A DNA stretch of 64,000 nt from Parablautia intestinalis (GCA_003612395.1 RAYQ01000003.1:186001-250000); one strand, 5' to 3'. Positions 7,061-16,476 are shown, counted from the stretch's first letter. The notes: a model not told the origin generated them from the letters alone. Made by a program: numbers and translations.

Positions 7061-9361
7061 TTACTTAAAAGCCTCAACGGCTGTTTTTACTTCCACCTTT
7101 CCATAGTCCCGGTAGCCCTCGTGCTGTTTTTTAATCTCCACTTTTCCGTCCTGATTGTGGATCTGATAAGTATTAAAGCTGCCCTTGCGGTATGAAAAAT
7201 CTTCTCCGTTATCCTGATAATGTGTGTAGGTTCCTTCGCCCGGATAAGCCTCTAAAATCAGCAGTTCATCTTTATCTTCTCCCACATGCATCCTTACGGG
7301 ATATTTGGGAATTACTGCTCCTGCCTTCACATAAATCGGACATACGTCAAGAGGCGCCTTGCGGATAAAAGAGCAGCTTCCTTCTATTTTTTCTCCTGTC
7401 CAGTAGTCATACCAGATGCCCTCCGGCAGATAAACAAGCTTTTCCCTTGCTCCCTGCTCTACCACCGGCGCAATCAAAAGCCGGTCGCCAAGCATAAATT
7501 CATCGTTCCGGTTTTTCACATTTTCGTCATTGCCATATTCCAGAACAAGAGGACGCATGATCGGCATTCCGGTCATTTCGCACTCATACATCAAATCATA
7601 CAGATAGGGAAGCAGTTCATAGCGCAGGTTAATATACTTCCTGCTAATAGCAAGAACTTCCTCACCAAACTGCCAGGGCTCCTGGACTCTGCACCCCTTT
7701 GCACAGTGATCCCTGAAAAACGGTGAAAAGCATCCTACCTGCAGCCATCTTGCAAACAGTTCCGGCGTACAGTCGCTGCCAAAACCACCTACATCCGTTC
7801 CCACAAAGCTCATGCCGGAAAGGCCCATATTACACAACTGTGGGATCGCCATGCGCAGATGCGACCAGATACTGTGATTATCCCCTGTCCAGCCGGTTGT
7901 ATATTTCTGTGATCCGCCGTAGCAGGCTCTGGTAATGACAAAAGGACGCTTTCCTGTAAGTTCTTTCCACCCCTCATAGGTTGCCTTGGCCATGTTGTGG
8001 CCGTACACGTTATGCATCTGCGAGTGGGGGGCCGGCATATCCTCGTCCGTAAATACAATATCATTGGGAAGGGGACCTCTGAAACTTGCGGGCTCATTCA
8101 TATCATTCCACACGCCGGCAGCGCCTAAGTCAACCAGATATTTCTGCTTTTCTCCCCACCATTTACGCACTTCGGGATTGCCAAAATCAGGAAATACCGC
8201 ATCCCCCGGCCATACCTCATTTACATAAATTTCCCCTTCAGGTGTCTTTACAAAGTAATCGTTCTTTACGCCTTCCTCATATACATAATAGCCTTCTTCC
8301 ACCTTTACCCCCGGATCTATGATGGTGACAGACTTAATGCCCATATCCTTAAAATCGGAAATTACCTTCCCGCCATCCTCATAGTTTTCCTTATTCCAGG
8401 TAAAGACCTTGTAGTGATCCATATAGTCAATGTCAAAATGAATACAGTCGCAGGGCAGATTGTGCTCCCTGAGTCCTTTGGCAATACCTCGGATTTCCTC
8501 TTCTGTCTCATAGCCCCATCTGGACTGATGAAAGCCCAGGGTCCAAAGCTGCTGCATGGGAGCCCGCCCGGTAAGCCACGTATAATCCGCCACCACGTCC
8601 TTAAGGTTTCCGCCTGCAATAAAGTAATAGTCCAGATTTCCCTCGTCTGCCCCGAGCACATAGTAATCCTCGCCTTCCTTGCCCATGTCAAAGTAAGTTT
8701 TGCCATGGTTATCAAAGAAAATTCCATATGCCCCTTTTTCTTTTAACACCAGCATAAAAGGAATGCTCTTATACAAAACCTTAAAGTTGTCCTCCTGGGG
8801 ATTGGGGTTATCCGTATTCCACATTTCATATGCATAATGCCTTTTATTTAAAAACCCGGTTTTATCTCCAAGGCCGTAAATGCAGTCCTTATCATCTAAA
8901 GATCTCACCTCCTGTATGGGGTAGTCTCCGATGATACTTCCTGCGGCTGCATGTCCCTCCTTTGCCAGAAAGGCAAGCAGTGATGCACTCAGGGCAGTGT
9001 TCTTTTTTCTTTCTCCCCGGTGTGCAAGGCTAAGCGGCATGCCTTTACAGTCATAAAAATCCACATGGAAATTATCACCGACTACCACGGTCACTTTTTT
9101 TGTCTTAATTGTGACACCTGATTCATTCTGTGACACGCTTTCCGGTTTCACGGATCTGATGCTTTCTTTTGTGTCACCTTCTTGCGTCTGTTCCCATTCA
9201 ATAGCTCTTGAACGGTGCCCTAAGCCTGTATAATCCACAAACACATTAATAATACTGTCTGAAATCACCTCCACACAGGGTTCCTTTTCCTCACCCGCAC
9301 CTTCATATTGGAAGTAAACCTTCTGTTCCTCTACACGATATCCCTTTAATTTTTCAAACAT
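7061..9361 (-). CDS. Glycoside hydrolase family 31 alpha-glucosidase
   Basis: A cytosolic 766-residue GH31 enzyme that cleaves terminal alpha-glucosides (maltose/isomaltose type) with retention. The N-terminal beta domain is followed by the TIM barrel. The barrel contains the nucleophile motif GVWNDMNEP, the WTGDNHSIW segment, and VGTDVGGFG near the acid/base region. A beta-rich C-terminal domain with YTHYQDNGEDF follows. The ATG is preceded by AAGGAGG about 11 bases away; that ribosome site overlaps the stop codon of the EamA gene, so the two are translationally close. No signal peptide. The exact linkage preference cannot be read from sequence. Confidence 0.92.
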   Translation of the reverse strand: MFEKLKGYRVEEQKVYFQYEGAGEEKEPCVEVISDSIINVFVDYTGLGHRSRAIEWEQTQEGDTKESIRSVKPESVSQNESGVTIKTKKVTVVVGDNFHVDFYDCKGMPLSLAHRGERKKNTALSASLLAFLAKEGHAAAGSIIGDYPIQEVRSLDDKDCIYGLGDKTGFLNKRHYAYEMWNTDNPNPQEDNFKVLYKSIPFMLVLKEKGAYGIFFDNHGKTYFDMGKEGEDYYVLGADEGNLDYYFIAGGNLKDVVADYTWLTGRAPMQQLWTLGFHQSRWGYETEEEIRGIAKGLREHNLPCDCIHFDIDYMDHYKVFTWNKENYEDGGKVISDFKDMGIKSVTIIDPGVKVEEGYYVYEEGVKNDYFVKTPEGEIYVNEVWPGDAVFPDFGNPEVRKWWGEKQKYLVDLGAAGVWNDMNEPASFRGPLPNDIVFTDEDMPAPHSQMHNVYGHNMAKATYEGWKELTGKRPFVITRACYGGSQKYTTGWTGDNHSIWSHLRMAIPQLCNMGLSGMSFVGTDVGGFGSDCTPELFARWLQVGCFSPFFRDHCAKGCRVQEPWQFGEEVLAISRKYINLRYELLPYLYDLMYECEMTGMPIMRPLVLEYGNDENVKNRNDEFMLGDRLLIAPVVEQGAREKLVYLPEGIWYDYWTGEKIEGSCSFIRKAPLDVCPIYVKAGAVIPKYPVRMHVGEDKDELLILEAYPGEGTYTHYQDNGEDFSYRKGSFNTYQIHNQDGKVEIKKQHEGYRDYGKVEVKTAVEAFK

Positions 9362-9367
9362 ATTTGC

Positions 9368-10258
9368 TTATACCTCCTTTTTCCTGTCCGGGAGCTGTAC
9401 CAGAACTACCGCCCCGAAAACCATCACGCAGCCAAACATCTCCTTTGCACTTAGCGCCTGCCCCAAAATGATCCATCCTGACAGCACGGAAAACACCGAT
9501 TCCATGGAAAGAATAAGCGATGCCACCGTAGGATCCATATTCTTTTGTCCAACCACCTGCAGGGTATATGCCACTCCGCATGACATGATTCCGGCATAGG
9601 CAACGGGAATAATACCGTCTATAAAGCTCTGCAAAGCCGGTTCTTCAAAGATAAATGCAAGGATACTGCTAATGACTCCAGCAGTCAAAAACTGAATACA
9701 GGACAGTTCCACTCCGTCTGCTTTAGGAGAAAAATGGTCAATTACCAATATATGTACGGAGAAAAGAATGGCGCATATAAACACATATGTATCACCCTTC
9801 CCAAGCACCAGCCGCTCGCTCATGCAAAGAAGATACATACCTGCTGCTGCCAGAACTGCACCAATCCAAATTTTTCCCCCGGCCTTTTTCCCCAAAAAAA
9901 TACTCATAATCGGCACAATGATAATATACAGGGTGGTAATAAAGCCTGCTTTTCCCACAGTGGTATACATAATTCCAATCTGCTGGAACAAAGCCGCCGA
10001 ACACAGGGCAAGCCCGCAGCAGATTCCACCCGTAAGCGTAACCTTAAGTCCTGCACGTGGAAGGCCCTTATCCTTGTCCTTCTTCCTCCGCACAAATACC
10101 AGAGGCAAAAGGACAATGCTCCCCATCAGAAATCTTGCGCCGTTAAAAGAAAAAGGTCCTATGTAATCCATCCCCACACTCTGGGCTACAAACGCCACTC
10201 CCCAGATAAACGCTGTTAAAAGCAGCAGTGCGCTGCTTCGCAAAGACTTCTTACACAA
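9368..10258 (-). CDS. EamA/DMT-family transporter
   Basis: A 10-helix drug/metabolite transporter of 296 residues with two EamA repeats (FIWGVAFVAQSVGMDYIGPF near the N-terminus; YTLQVVGQKNMDPTVASLI in the second half). The open frame extends upstream to 10372 but that part overlaps ridA. I chose a TTG at 10258 because GGAGG lies nine bases upstream, and the start then overlaps the ridA stop (TTGTGTAA), a typical coupled arrangement. The substrate is unknown; the family exports amino acids, sugars or metabolites. It is likely cotranscribed with ridA and GH31. Confidence 0.82.
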   Translation of the reverse strand: MCKKSLRSSALLLLTAFIWGVAFVAQSVGMDYIGPFSFNGARFLMGSIVLLPLVFVRRKKDKDKGLPRAGLKVTLTGGICCGLALCSAALFQQIGIMYTTVGKAGFITTLYIIIVPIMSIFLGKKAGGKIWIGAVLAAAGMYLLCMSERLVLGKGDTYVFICAILFSVHILVIDHFSPKADGVELSCIQFLTAGVISSILAFIFEEPALQSFIDGIIPVAYAGIMSCGVAYTLQVVGQKNMDPTVASLILSMESVFSVLSGWIILGQALSAKEMFGCVMVFGAVVLVQLPDRKKEV

Positions 10259-10625
10259 CTGCAATAACCTCCACTTCACACAGAACATTTTTAGGAAGGG
10301 TTTTAACTGCCACACAGCTGCGCGCCGGTTTTCCGGTAAAATATTTCTCGTACACACTGTTGAAAGCGCCAAAATCCGCCATATCCGCTAAAAAGCAGGT
10401 GGTCTTTACCACATTTTCAAAATCTGTACCCGCTTCTTTTAAAATCTCGCTTACATTTTTCATTACCTGCTGCGCCTGTACACTAATGTCTCCCTGCGCA
10501 ATTTCCCCGCTTTCCGGTACAATGGGAATCTGTCCTGATGCAAACAAAAAACCGTTTGCTATGATTCCCTGAGAATAAGGTCCAATTGCTGCGGGTGCTT
10601 TCGTTGTAGACACTTTTGTTAACAT
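10251..10625 (-). CDS. RidA family reactive-intermediate deaminase
   Basis: This 124-residue trimeric protein hydrolyses enamine/imine intermediates released by PLP enzymes, releasing ammonia. Family landmarks are APAAIGPYSQG, FASGQIP, the NVVKTTCFLADM block, and the C-terminal arginine block KPARSCVAV with the final CEVEVIAVV. Length is typical. It is followed by the EamA gene with an 8-base overlap and preceded by a small conserved-looking ORF. Confidence 0.92.
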   Translation of the reverse strand: MLTKVSTTKAPAAIGPYSQGIIANGFLFASGQIPIVPESGEIAQGDISVQAQQVMKNVSEILKEAGTDFENVVKTTCFLADMADFGAFNSVYEKYFTGKPARSCVAVKTLPKNVLCEVEVIAVV

Positions 10626-10688
10626 AACTCGTCCTCCATTTCTTATTAAAATATTCCTTTTGAATTGCCTGCCGGCGTTGGGACCGGG

Positions 10689-10919
10689 TTATTCTTCAAA
10701 CTCCGCCGTCACATAAAACCCTCTTTCATTTTGGATAATGCTGACGACTCTGCCCTTTCTTGAAAGCATCCGCTCCCTGAAAGGAACATTACCTGACATG
10801 GCAAGGGACGGATCAATCGTGTAGTAATAATTACTTGGCAAAAGCCCCTCTGTCACCGTAACCTCATCTCCCTCTTTCAAAAGGCCGGGGCGCTCCATCT
10901 TAAACTCCATCCGCCGCAT
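10689..10919 (-). CDS. Small protein of unknown function
   Basis: A 76-residue soluble protein, not recognised. It is charged and beta-rich in appearance (EGDEVTVTEGLLPSNYYYTIDP, then RKGRVVSIIQNERGFYVTAEFEE), suggestive of a small SH3-like or OB-like barrel. I use the second ATG (10919) because GGGGAGG lies seven bases before it; the first ATG at 10925 sits on the ribosome site. It lies on the same strand between spoVAB and ridA. Confidence 0.55.
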   Translation of the reverse strand: MRRMEFKMERPGLLKEGDEVTVTEGLLPSNYYYTIDPSLAMSGNVPFRERMLSRKGRVVSIIQNERGFYVTAEFEE

Positions 10920-11015
10920 GTACATTCCTCCCCTTGTGGCAATTCTTTTTTTATTTTAATCGGCTTTCCATGAATTGACAATACCCATTTATACAACCGC
11001 CCGCTGAAAAGTTAT

Positions 11016-11540
11016 TTACAGCCCGGAGGTATAGATTCCTTTTATAAAGTAAATAAGGCTCCCTGTCACCTTGCCCAGCGCCGCAGCGCTGATAGCCACT
11101 CCAAGACCATGCCGAAACCCGATTCTTCTTGCAAAAATAGGAATAGAGTTGAGCATTTCAGCTATGGCAAGAGCCAGGCAGCCGACAAACATTCCTGCAA
11201 ACAGCCCGCCCAGGGCCAAAAAGATTTGTCCCGCCCAATTCCAGATAAGCACAGTTTCAGGACCGAAAAGCTCCCGGGACAGGACATAACCGCCCAAGTG
11301 TCCAAAATCTGAAAAGACGCTGAACAGGCCACCGCATATGGTCCCTAAAACCACCGCCTCCTCCAGAGCAAACACTTTTCTTGCCACATGCATTTTCCCC
11401 GCAAATCTTGGAATAAGCCCCACGGAAACCAGCACGGTAAAAACCCCTGCGGAAGCCAGAAACCCAAAGCTCAGTCCGCATATTCCCAATAAAATCTGTT
11501 TCAGAAATATCATTTGCCCAAACATCGTCTGTTTAAACAT
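11016..11540 (-). CDS. spoVAB: Stage V sporulation protein AB
   Basis: A 174-residue membrane protein with about four to five hydrophobic segments, part of the SpoVA dipicolinate channel of spore formers. The segment SVGLIPRFAGKMHVARKVFALEEAVVLGT matches the conserved SpoVAB core (GIIPRL...EWAVVLG). Its start overlaps the end of spoVAA by eight bases, as expected for the spoVAA-AB pair. Alternative internal starts (M7, M10) exist. Sporulation sigma control is expected from the family; I could not assign a promoter. Confidence 0.85.
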   Translation of the reverse strand: MFKQTMFGQMIFLKQILLGICGLSFGFLASAGVFTVLVSVGLIPRFAGKMHVARKVFALEEAVVLGTICGGLFSVFSDFGHLGGYVLSRELFGPETVLIWNWAGQIFLALGGLFAGMFVGCLALAIAEMLNSIPIFARRIGFRHGLGVAISAAALGKVTGSLIYFIKGIYTSGL

Positions 11541-12159
11541 CCTTTGCTTTTCCCTCCCTGTCCGCCGTTTCTATCAGTGCCTTATTTACATCAGTTTCAT
11601 ATATCCGCATTTCCACCTCAATGGGCGTTGGATCCTTGGTTATTCTCCTGCCGCCCACATGATTAAAAAACAATATGATTCCCACTGCAAGACCAATGGA
11701 ATAAGAAAATTCTAAAATGCTGTATCCATCCGCAGGATATCCCATTACAAGCTCATAAATTCTTGAAAATATTTTGTTGATACTGATATCATTGTGAAAT
11801 GCCATGATAGTGAAGCCTGTGCCAAAAAAGCTGATTGCCGCCACAAAAATCATTTTTATCCACTGGGCAAATCCCTTATGATTATCAACACTGACCCGCT
11901 CTATGAGTGTTGCATTTTCTCCCAGACTTTCCACGGTCACACCGGGACATTCACTTTCAATCAGCTCAATCACCTTTAATATGCTGATAACCTGACGTTT
12001 TTTGCCTTTTTCATGGAACTGATGCACTTTCAGGGATTTTGCCTTTGCACTAACCGACTTATCCGAACAGTAAACGGAGGCAATGTCTTTCACACATACG
12101 TGCTCATCCATTACCTCCGCATTTTGTTCCGCCTTTAAGTATAAAACCAAACCTGCCAT
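11533..12159 (-). CDS. spoVAA: Stage V sporulation protein AA
   Basis: A 208-residue SpoVA component. A soluble N-terminal domain (residues 1-110, with KAEQNAEVMDEHVCVKDIASVYC) precedes two membrane segments (about 115-135 and 160-180). The order matches SpoVAA, and the partner spoVAB follows with overlap. SpoVAA is part of the forespore inner-membrane DPA channel complex. There is no spoVAC in this operon; downstream after spoVAB comes an unrelated small gene. Confidence 0.87.
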   Translation of the reverse strand: MAGLVLYLKAEQNAEVMDEHVCVKDIASVYCSDKSVSAKAKSLKVHQFHEKGKKRQVISILKVIELIESECPGVTVESLGENATLIERVSVDNHKGFAQWIKMIFVAAISFFGTGFTIMAFHNDISINKIFSRIYELVMGYPADGYSILEFSYSIGLAVGIILFFNHVGGRRITKDPTPIEVEMRIYETDVNKALIETADREGKAKDV

Positions 12160-12388
12160 CCTGACTTTCGACCTCCATCTTACCCTGCTTAGAAGCTGCT
12201 TTTGGGGTTAGTATGGCCTCTTATGCTTATTTCTATTCTTTTGTCTAATTTTCAATCCCACCGGAATCTCACGGAGCTCTTTTTTCAGCGCATGCACAAA
12301 GCGAATCGGCCACACTCAATAGAGCAAATCCATTATATCAATTAAATACCCTTTTTCAATTTGCGAATAAAGGAAAGATATAGATATG

Positions 12389-13465
12389 TTATTCTAATAT
12401 AAACTGCATCAAAACCGGGTCATGATCCGAAAATTCATATCCCCAGTCCATATGCTGATAATAGTTCACCTGCACGTTGTCAGAAACAATAAACCCGTCT
12501 AAGGTAACCGTATAAGTAGTTTCTTCATCATAAGGCGTCTCGGCGCTTCGGCAGGTATTGTGCTCCACACTTTCCTCCATTGCCGCATCAATGGCCATGT
12601 GGAACCCTTCAGGCAGGCTCTCTCTTGGAAAAGGGTAAGCCCACTCCGGTGCATTTTCTCCAGATTCTGCCTTTAAATTATGGTTAAAGTCACCTCCGCA
12701 AACCACATAATTCCCTTTTTTGTAGTCTGATATCATATCCTCATAAAGAGTGCCCAGCTGCGCCTGCCTGATCTCATCACTGCCGCCGTAAGCCGAGGTA
12801 TGCACATTGTAAAGACACAGGTTTGTACCATTTTCCATAGGAATTCTGGATATGGAATAACATCTGTCCAAATCCACCAGCTTGCTGACGGATTCCGATA
12901 TGGGAAGGCTTCTGCGCATGGCATCCGTAATCTCCGCCCGGGCATATGTAGCAAGACCTGCCTTATTGGCGCCGTGAGGCTCCCATGGCGGATAAAACAG
13001 GAAAGGGGAATCATAATTCTGTGCGAAATCATAATAATACCCTTCCAGAAACTTATTCATCAGCTCCAGCTGATTTGTGTGATAGGAACGGGTACCGTCA
13101 ATATCCACCTCCTGCAGCAGGACAAAATCAGGGTTTACCGTGCTTACAATATCTCCCATGGAGCAGACTGCGGCAATCACGCTTTCTTCATCCTTTCCCC
13201 ATGAGGATTTCCCTCCATCCATAAAAAAGCTGTAATCCCTCCTGTAAGCGCCAAAACCAATATTGTAAGTCATGATAAAATAAGCACCGCCGGAAGATAC
13301 CTGAAAGCCATTATCAAAGTCAGCGTTCTCCCCATTTCGCCTGACTTCAAGGGTCAACATATCCGGCAGCCGGTAGTATGCTTTAAAAACATAGGCCGCA
13401 TACCCCCCTAAAATAACTGCCAGCACCAGAATTACGATTATACCGCGCTTTATAATCTTTTTCAC
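12389..13465 (-). CDS. Membrane-anchored endonuclease/exonuclease/phosphatase family protein
   Basis: A 358-residue EEP-fold hydrolase anchored by an N-terminal helix (IIVILVLAVILGGYAAYVF). Catalytic blocks are visible: MTYNIGFG (Asn), LLQEVDIDG (metal Glu), NVHTSAYGG (His), GGDFNHNL (Asp/Asn) and SDHDPVLM (Asp-His). The fold covers nucleases, sphingomyelinases and phosphoinositide phosphatases; substrate is unknown and the active site would face outward. The frame opens at 13501, but a GTG at 13465 has GGGGG nine bases upstream and gives a natural anchor N-terminus. Divergent from the GGDEF gene. Confidence 0.8.
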   Translation of the reverse strand: MKKIIKRGIIVILVLAVILGGYAAYVFKAYYRLPDMLTLEVRRNGENADFDNGFQVSSGGAYFIMTYNIGFGAYRRDYSFFMDGGKSSWGKDEESVIAAVCSMGDIVSTVNPDFVLLQEVDIDGTRSYHTNQLELMNKFLEGYYYDFAQNYDSPFLFYPPWEPHGANKAGLATYARAEITDAMRRSLPISESVSKLVDLDRCYSISRIPMENGTNLCLYNVHTSAYGGSDEIRQAQLGTLYEDMISDYKKGNYVVCGGDFNHNLKAESGENAPEWAYPFPRESLPEGFHMAIDAAMEESVEHNTCRSAETPYDEETTYTVTLDGFIVSDNVQVNYYQHMDWGYEFSDHDPVLMQFILE

Positions 13466-13645
13466 TTCCCGGTTCCCCCTTTGTTTCTTTAAAGTATACA
13501 TTTTCCTTTTCTAATTATACTATCCCAAATAAAAAAAACCAACTAAAAAGTAACTTTGGATCATACCATTGATACCAATATTTTTTGTAGTAAAATTAGG
13601 AAAATTGTGCTATACTCATATGCATCAGAAAGGGAAAGGAATGGA

Positions 13646-14344
13646 ATGCCAATGAAAAAATCTGATTTTATATACAAAACCATTCAGTTAATTTTGTTTA
13701 TTCTGCTTGCGATTACATGTCTGTGCATTGTCCTGTTTGATGCAAACATGCGCAGCCTGATAGCTTCAGATCCCGGTATACGTCTGATATACGCCCTTTT
13801 GGGAGGCATTTTGGGGCTGTCATTTATCTTTATCTGCTTTGATTTTTCTTTCCTTTCTTCCTGTAAAAAAGATTATACGCAGCTGGACCATGCAGTTTAC
13901 TCCGATCCCCTTTCAGGTCTCGCCAACCGTTTTAGCTGTGATAATATGATTGAAAAATATTTAGATAAACCTCTGCCTGAATGCTTAGGCTGTATTATGT
14001 TCGATCTTAAAGTAAACGAAATCAACCGGCTGTACGGACATATCCATGGCAACCACCATATCAGGGAATTTGCGGACCTTTTAAAAATGGCCTCTACTGA
14101 TCTTTGCTTTGTAGGGCGAAACGGCGGCAATAAATTCCTGGCTCTGTTTGAGGAAGGAAGCCAGGAAAAAATTGACCAGTTTCTCAGCCGTTTAAGGCAG
14201 CGGGTTCAGGCTTACAATGATTTCCCCGAAAACCTTCCTATCGAATATTACTATGGCGTTGCCTTCCAGGAGGGTGATGCGGCCAAAACTATTACGGATC
14301 TGATTGCCCTTTCCAACAAAAGAATTTCTTCACAGACCGGTTAG
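13646..14344 (+). CDS. Membrane protein with degenerate GGDEF domain
   Basis: A 232-residue protein with two N-terminal membrane helices (about residues 8-30 and 45-70) and a GGDEF-fold domain starting at SDPLSGLANR. The signature loop reads RNGGNKF instead of GGDEF: the catalytic Asp/Glu and the following Glu are Asn and Lys. Diguanylate cyclase activity is therefore unlikely; such domains often bind nucleotides or act as scaffolds. Start chosen at 13646, where AAAGG sits six bases upstream (alternative ATG 13652). Divergent from the EEP gene, convergent with spoVAD. Confidence 0.78.
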   Translation: MPMKKSDFIYKTIQLILFILLAITCLCIVLFDANMRSLIASDPGIRLIYALLGGILGLSFIFICFDFSFLSSCKKDYTQLDHAVYSDPLSGLANRFSCDNMIEKYLDKPLPECLGCIMFDLKVNEINRLYGHIHGNHHIREFADLLKMASTDLCFVGRNGGNKFLALFEEGSQEKIDQFLSRLRQRVQAYNDFPENLPIEYYYGVAFQEGDAAKTITDLIALSNKRISSQTG

Positions 14345-14359
14345 CCCGTATTTTATCTT

Positions 14360-15409
14360 TTATTTACAATTCACCAGTTCCACCCCATGGGCAATTCCCG
14401 GAATACTCTGTCCTTCATTAAAGCTTGTCTTGGACAAAAGAGCTCCTGTAGGTACAAACAACACCCTTTTCCACTTTCCTTCTTCCATCTGCTTTAAGAT
14501 ATAGGCGGATAAAGTAACCGCACTGCATCCACATCCGCTGCCGCCTGCATGGGCATCCTGGCTCTGATCATAAATCTCCATTCCGCAGTCCATGTGCACC
14601 CTGGAAATATCCATGCCCTTTTCACGCATCATATCCCACAGGGCCTTTTGCCCCACACTGCCCAGATCCCCGGTAATAATCTTATCATAATCCGAAGGCT
14701 TTCTGTCAAAGTCTTCCAAATGCTGACAGATCGTATCCGCTGCTGCCGGTGCCATACATGCCCCCATATTCATGGAATCCTTTAATCCAAAATCCACAAT
14801 TTTACCGATGGTAAGCCCGTCAATCATTGCTCTGTCCTTTTTCCCTTTTACGCCGCTTAAAATAAAGGCTCCACTTCCGGTAACCGTCCATGTGGCAGAA
14901 AGGGGCCTTTGGTTTCCATAGCCTAAAGGAAATCGAAATTCCTTTTCCGCGCTGGCGAAATGGCTGGAGGTGACACAGGCCGCATGTTCAGCCATCCCCC
15001 CTGCAATCATCATAGCCGCCATAGCCATGGTAAGCCCGCAGGTGGAGCAGGCTCCATACATACCTATCAGTGGTATTTGAAAAGAACCAAGTCCAAAGCT
15101 GCTGGCAATAGATTGACCTAACAGGTCACCGGCAAACAGATACTTAATTTCTTCCTTATTTAAATCAGATTTGCCGATTGCAATCTGTAAAGCTTCCTTT
15201 TGCAGAGTGCTCTCCGCCTCCTCCCAGGTATCGCAACCAAACTTATCATCTGTTCCCACCACATCAAAGCAATCCCCAAAGGGTCCCCGTCCTTCCTTTG
15301 TTCCCACCACTGAGGCGCTTGATCTTATATAAACAGGCACCGGCACTTTAATGCTGCGCTGGCCCTGTGCAAAAATTGCTCCAACTGTTGTATCCATAAA
15401 AATTATCAT
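14360..15409 (-). CDS. spoVAD: Stage V sporulation protein AD
   Basis: The 349-residue thiolase-fold subunit of the SpoVA channel that binds dipicolinic acid. Recognised by KYLFAGDLLGQSIASSFG, the YGACSTCGLTMAMAAMMI block and the C-terminal HAGGSGCGCSAVTLSAYIL. AAGGAAGGGAGC precedes the ATG. It is monocistronic here; the usual neighbours spoVAC and spoVAE are absent on either side. Expression in the forespore under sigma G is expected for the family; a TGAATA box upstream (about 15445) is only weakly supportive. Confidence 0.92.
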   Translation of the reverse strand: MIIFMDTTVGAIFAQGQRSIKVPVPVYIRSSASVVGTKEGRGPFGDCFDVVGTDDKFGCDTWEEAESTLQKEALQIAIGKSDLNKEEIKYLFAGDLLGQSIASSFGLGSFQIPLIGMYGACSTCGLTMAMAAMMIAGGMAEHAACVTSSHFASAEKEFRFPLGYGNQRPLSATWTVTGSGAFILSGVKGKKDRAMIDGLTIGKIVDFGLKDSMNMGACMAPAAADTICQHLEDFDRKPSDYDKIITGDLGSVGQKALWDMMREKGMDISRVHMDCGMEIYDQSQDAHAGGSGCGCSAVTLSAYILKQMEEGKWKRVLFVPTGALLSKTSFNEGQSIPGIAHGVELVNCK

Positions 15410-15573
15410 GCTCCCTTCCTTTTTGGTTAGTTTTTCTCATACAAAGATTTTTATTCACTTTCTTTATCCAATACACGACTATTTTGTCATAGTAGACAAA
15501 TTTTATAAATAATGATAATATAAATGCAAAGATTTCAGACAAATGTCTGAGTAGGGCTGTTAAATTGCTCTGT

Positions 15574-15607
15574 CCTGCCAGGTATTGATTTGTTGGCAGG
15601 ATTTTTC
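15574..15607 (+). terminator. Terminator-like hairpin in the leader of the GDPD gene
   Basis: CCTGCCA (15574-15580) pairs with TGGCAGG (15594-15600) and is followed by ATTTTT. It lies on the plus strand 43 bases upstream of the GDPD start, beyond the start of spoVAD, so it cannot end an upstream plus-strand gene. It may be an attenuator. Confidence 0.45.
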
Positions 15608-15649
15608 ATAGCAACGCCCAAACAGATATGGAGGAGGTATGAGGTAACA

Positions 15650-16426
15650 ATGAAAATATGGGCACACAGGGGATGCAGTTATGCATGCCCTGAAAACACA
15701 TTACAGGCCTTTAAGGCGGCCTGCCAATATCCAATTACAGGGATTGAACTGGACATCCAGTTAACCAAAGACCGGAAAATGGTCGTAATTCATGATGAAA
15801 AGGTGGACAGAACCACTGACGGGACGGGCCAGGTATGCGATTTTACTCTGGAAGAATTAAAAAACCTTAAAATAGCAGTTCCCACATCCGGACCCGGGGA
15901 GTCCGCATATACACAGATACCTACCATAGAGGAAGTTTTTGAGCTTGTGAAGCCTTACTGCCTGAAAAATGGTGTATTGATTAATATCGAATTAAAAAAC
16001 AGTCAGGTACGTTACGAGGGCATGGAAGATATGATCTTAGAGACAGTAAGCAGATGGGGCCTTGAGAATTATATTGTGTATTCTTCCTTTAACCCGCAGT
16101 CTGTGCGCTTATTAAAAGAAAAGAATCCGTCTGTAAAAACAGGAATTTTGGCAACGCCCCTGTCAGAATGTCTTTCCTTTGCAGAAAAATATCCGGTAGA
16201 CGCCCTTCACCCCAATATTAAAAAGATTGATGTGGAGGACTTAAGAAGTAAAACCAATCTGCCCGTGAGAGCATGGAATACCAGCGGCTTTGAACCTTTT
16301 TATCCTGATACGGGAGCGGTAGAAATACAAAACCTGGAAGAATTGGTAAAGGCCGGAGTGACCGACATCTTTACGAATGTACCGGAAAGATATTTGCAAA
16401 AAAGTCATGAAACTGCTGCAAATTAA
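15650..16426 (+). CDS. Glycerophosphodiester phosphodiesterase
   Basis: A 258-residue cytosolic GDPD-family TIM-barrel enzyme that splits glycerophosphodiesters into sn-glycerol-3-phosphate and an alcohol. The N-terminal AHRG...PENTLQAF carries the catalytic His-Arg and Glu, ELDIQLTKD the metal Glu-Asp, and VIHDEKVDR the second His. A longer frame starts at 15590; the ATG at 15650 has GAGGT four bases before it and begins just before the catalytic motif, which is usual. A terminator-like hairpin in the leader may attenuate it. Confidence 0.9.
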   Translation: MKIWAHRGCSYACPENTLQAFKAACQYPITGIELDIQLTKDRKMVVIHDEKVDRTTDGTGQVCDFTLEELKNLKIAVPTSGPGESAYTQIPTIEEVFELVKPYCLKNGVLINIELKNSQVRYEGMEDMILETVSRWGLENYIVYSSFNPQSVRLLKEKNPSVKTGILATPLSECLSFAEKYPVDALHPNIKKIDVEDLRSKTNLPVRAWNTSGFEPFYPDTGAVEIQNLEELVKAGVTDIFTNVPERYLQKSHETAAN

Positions 16427-16476
16427 TTTATGATATCCTTATGCTACTAAAGGGGGCGAATATGTGTGGAACAAGC

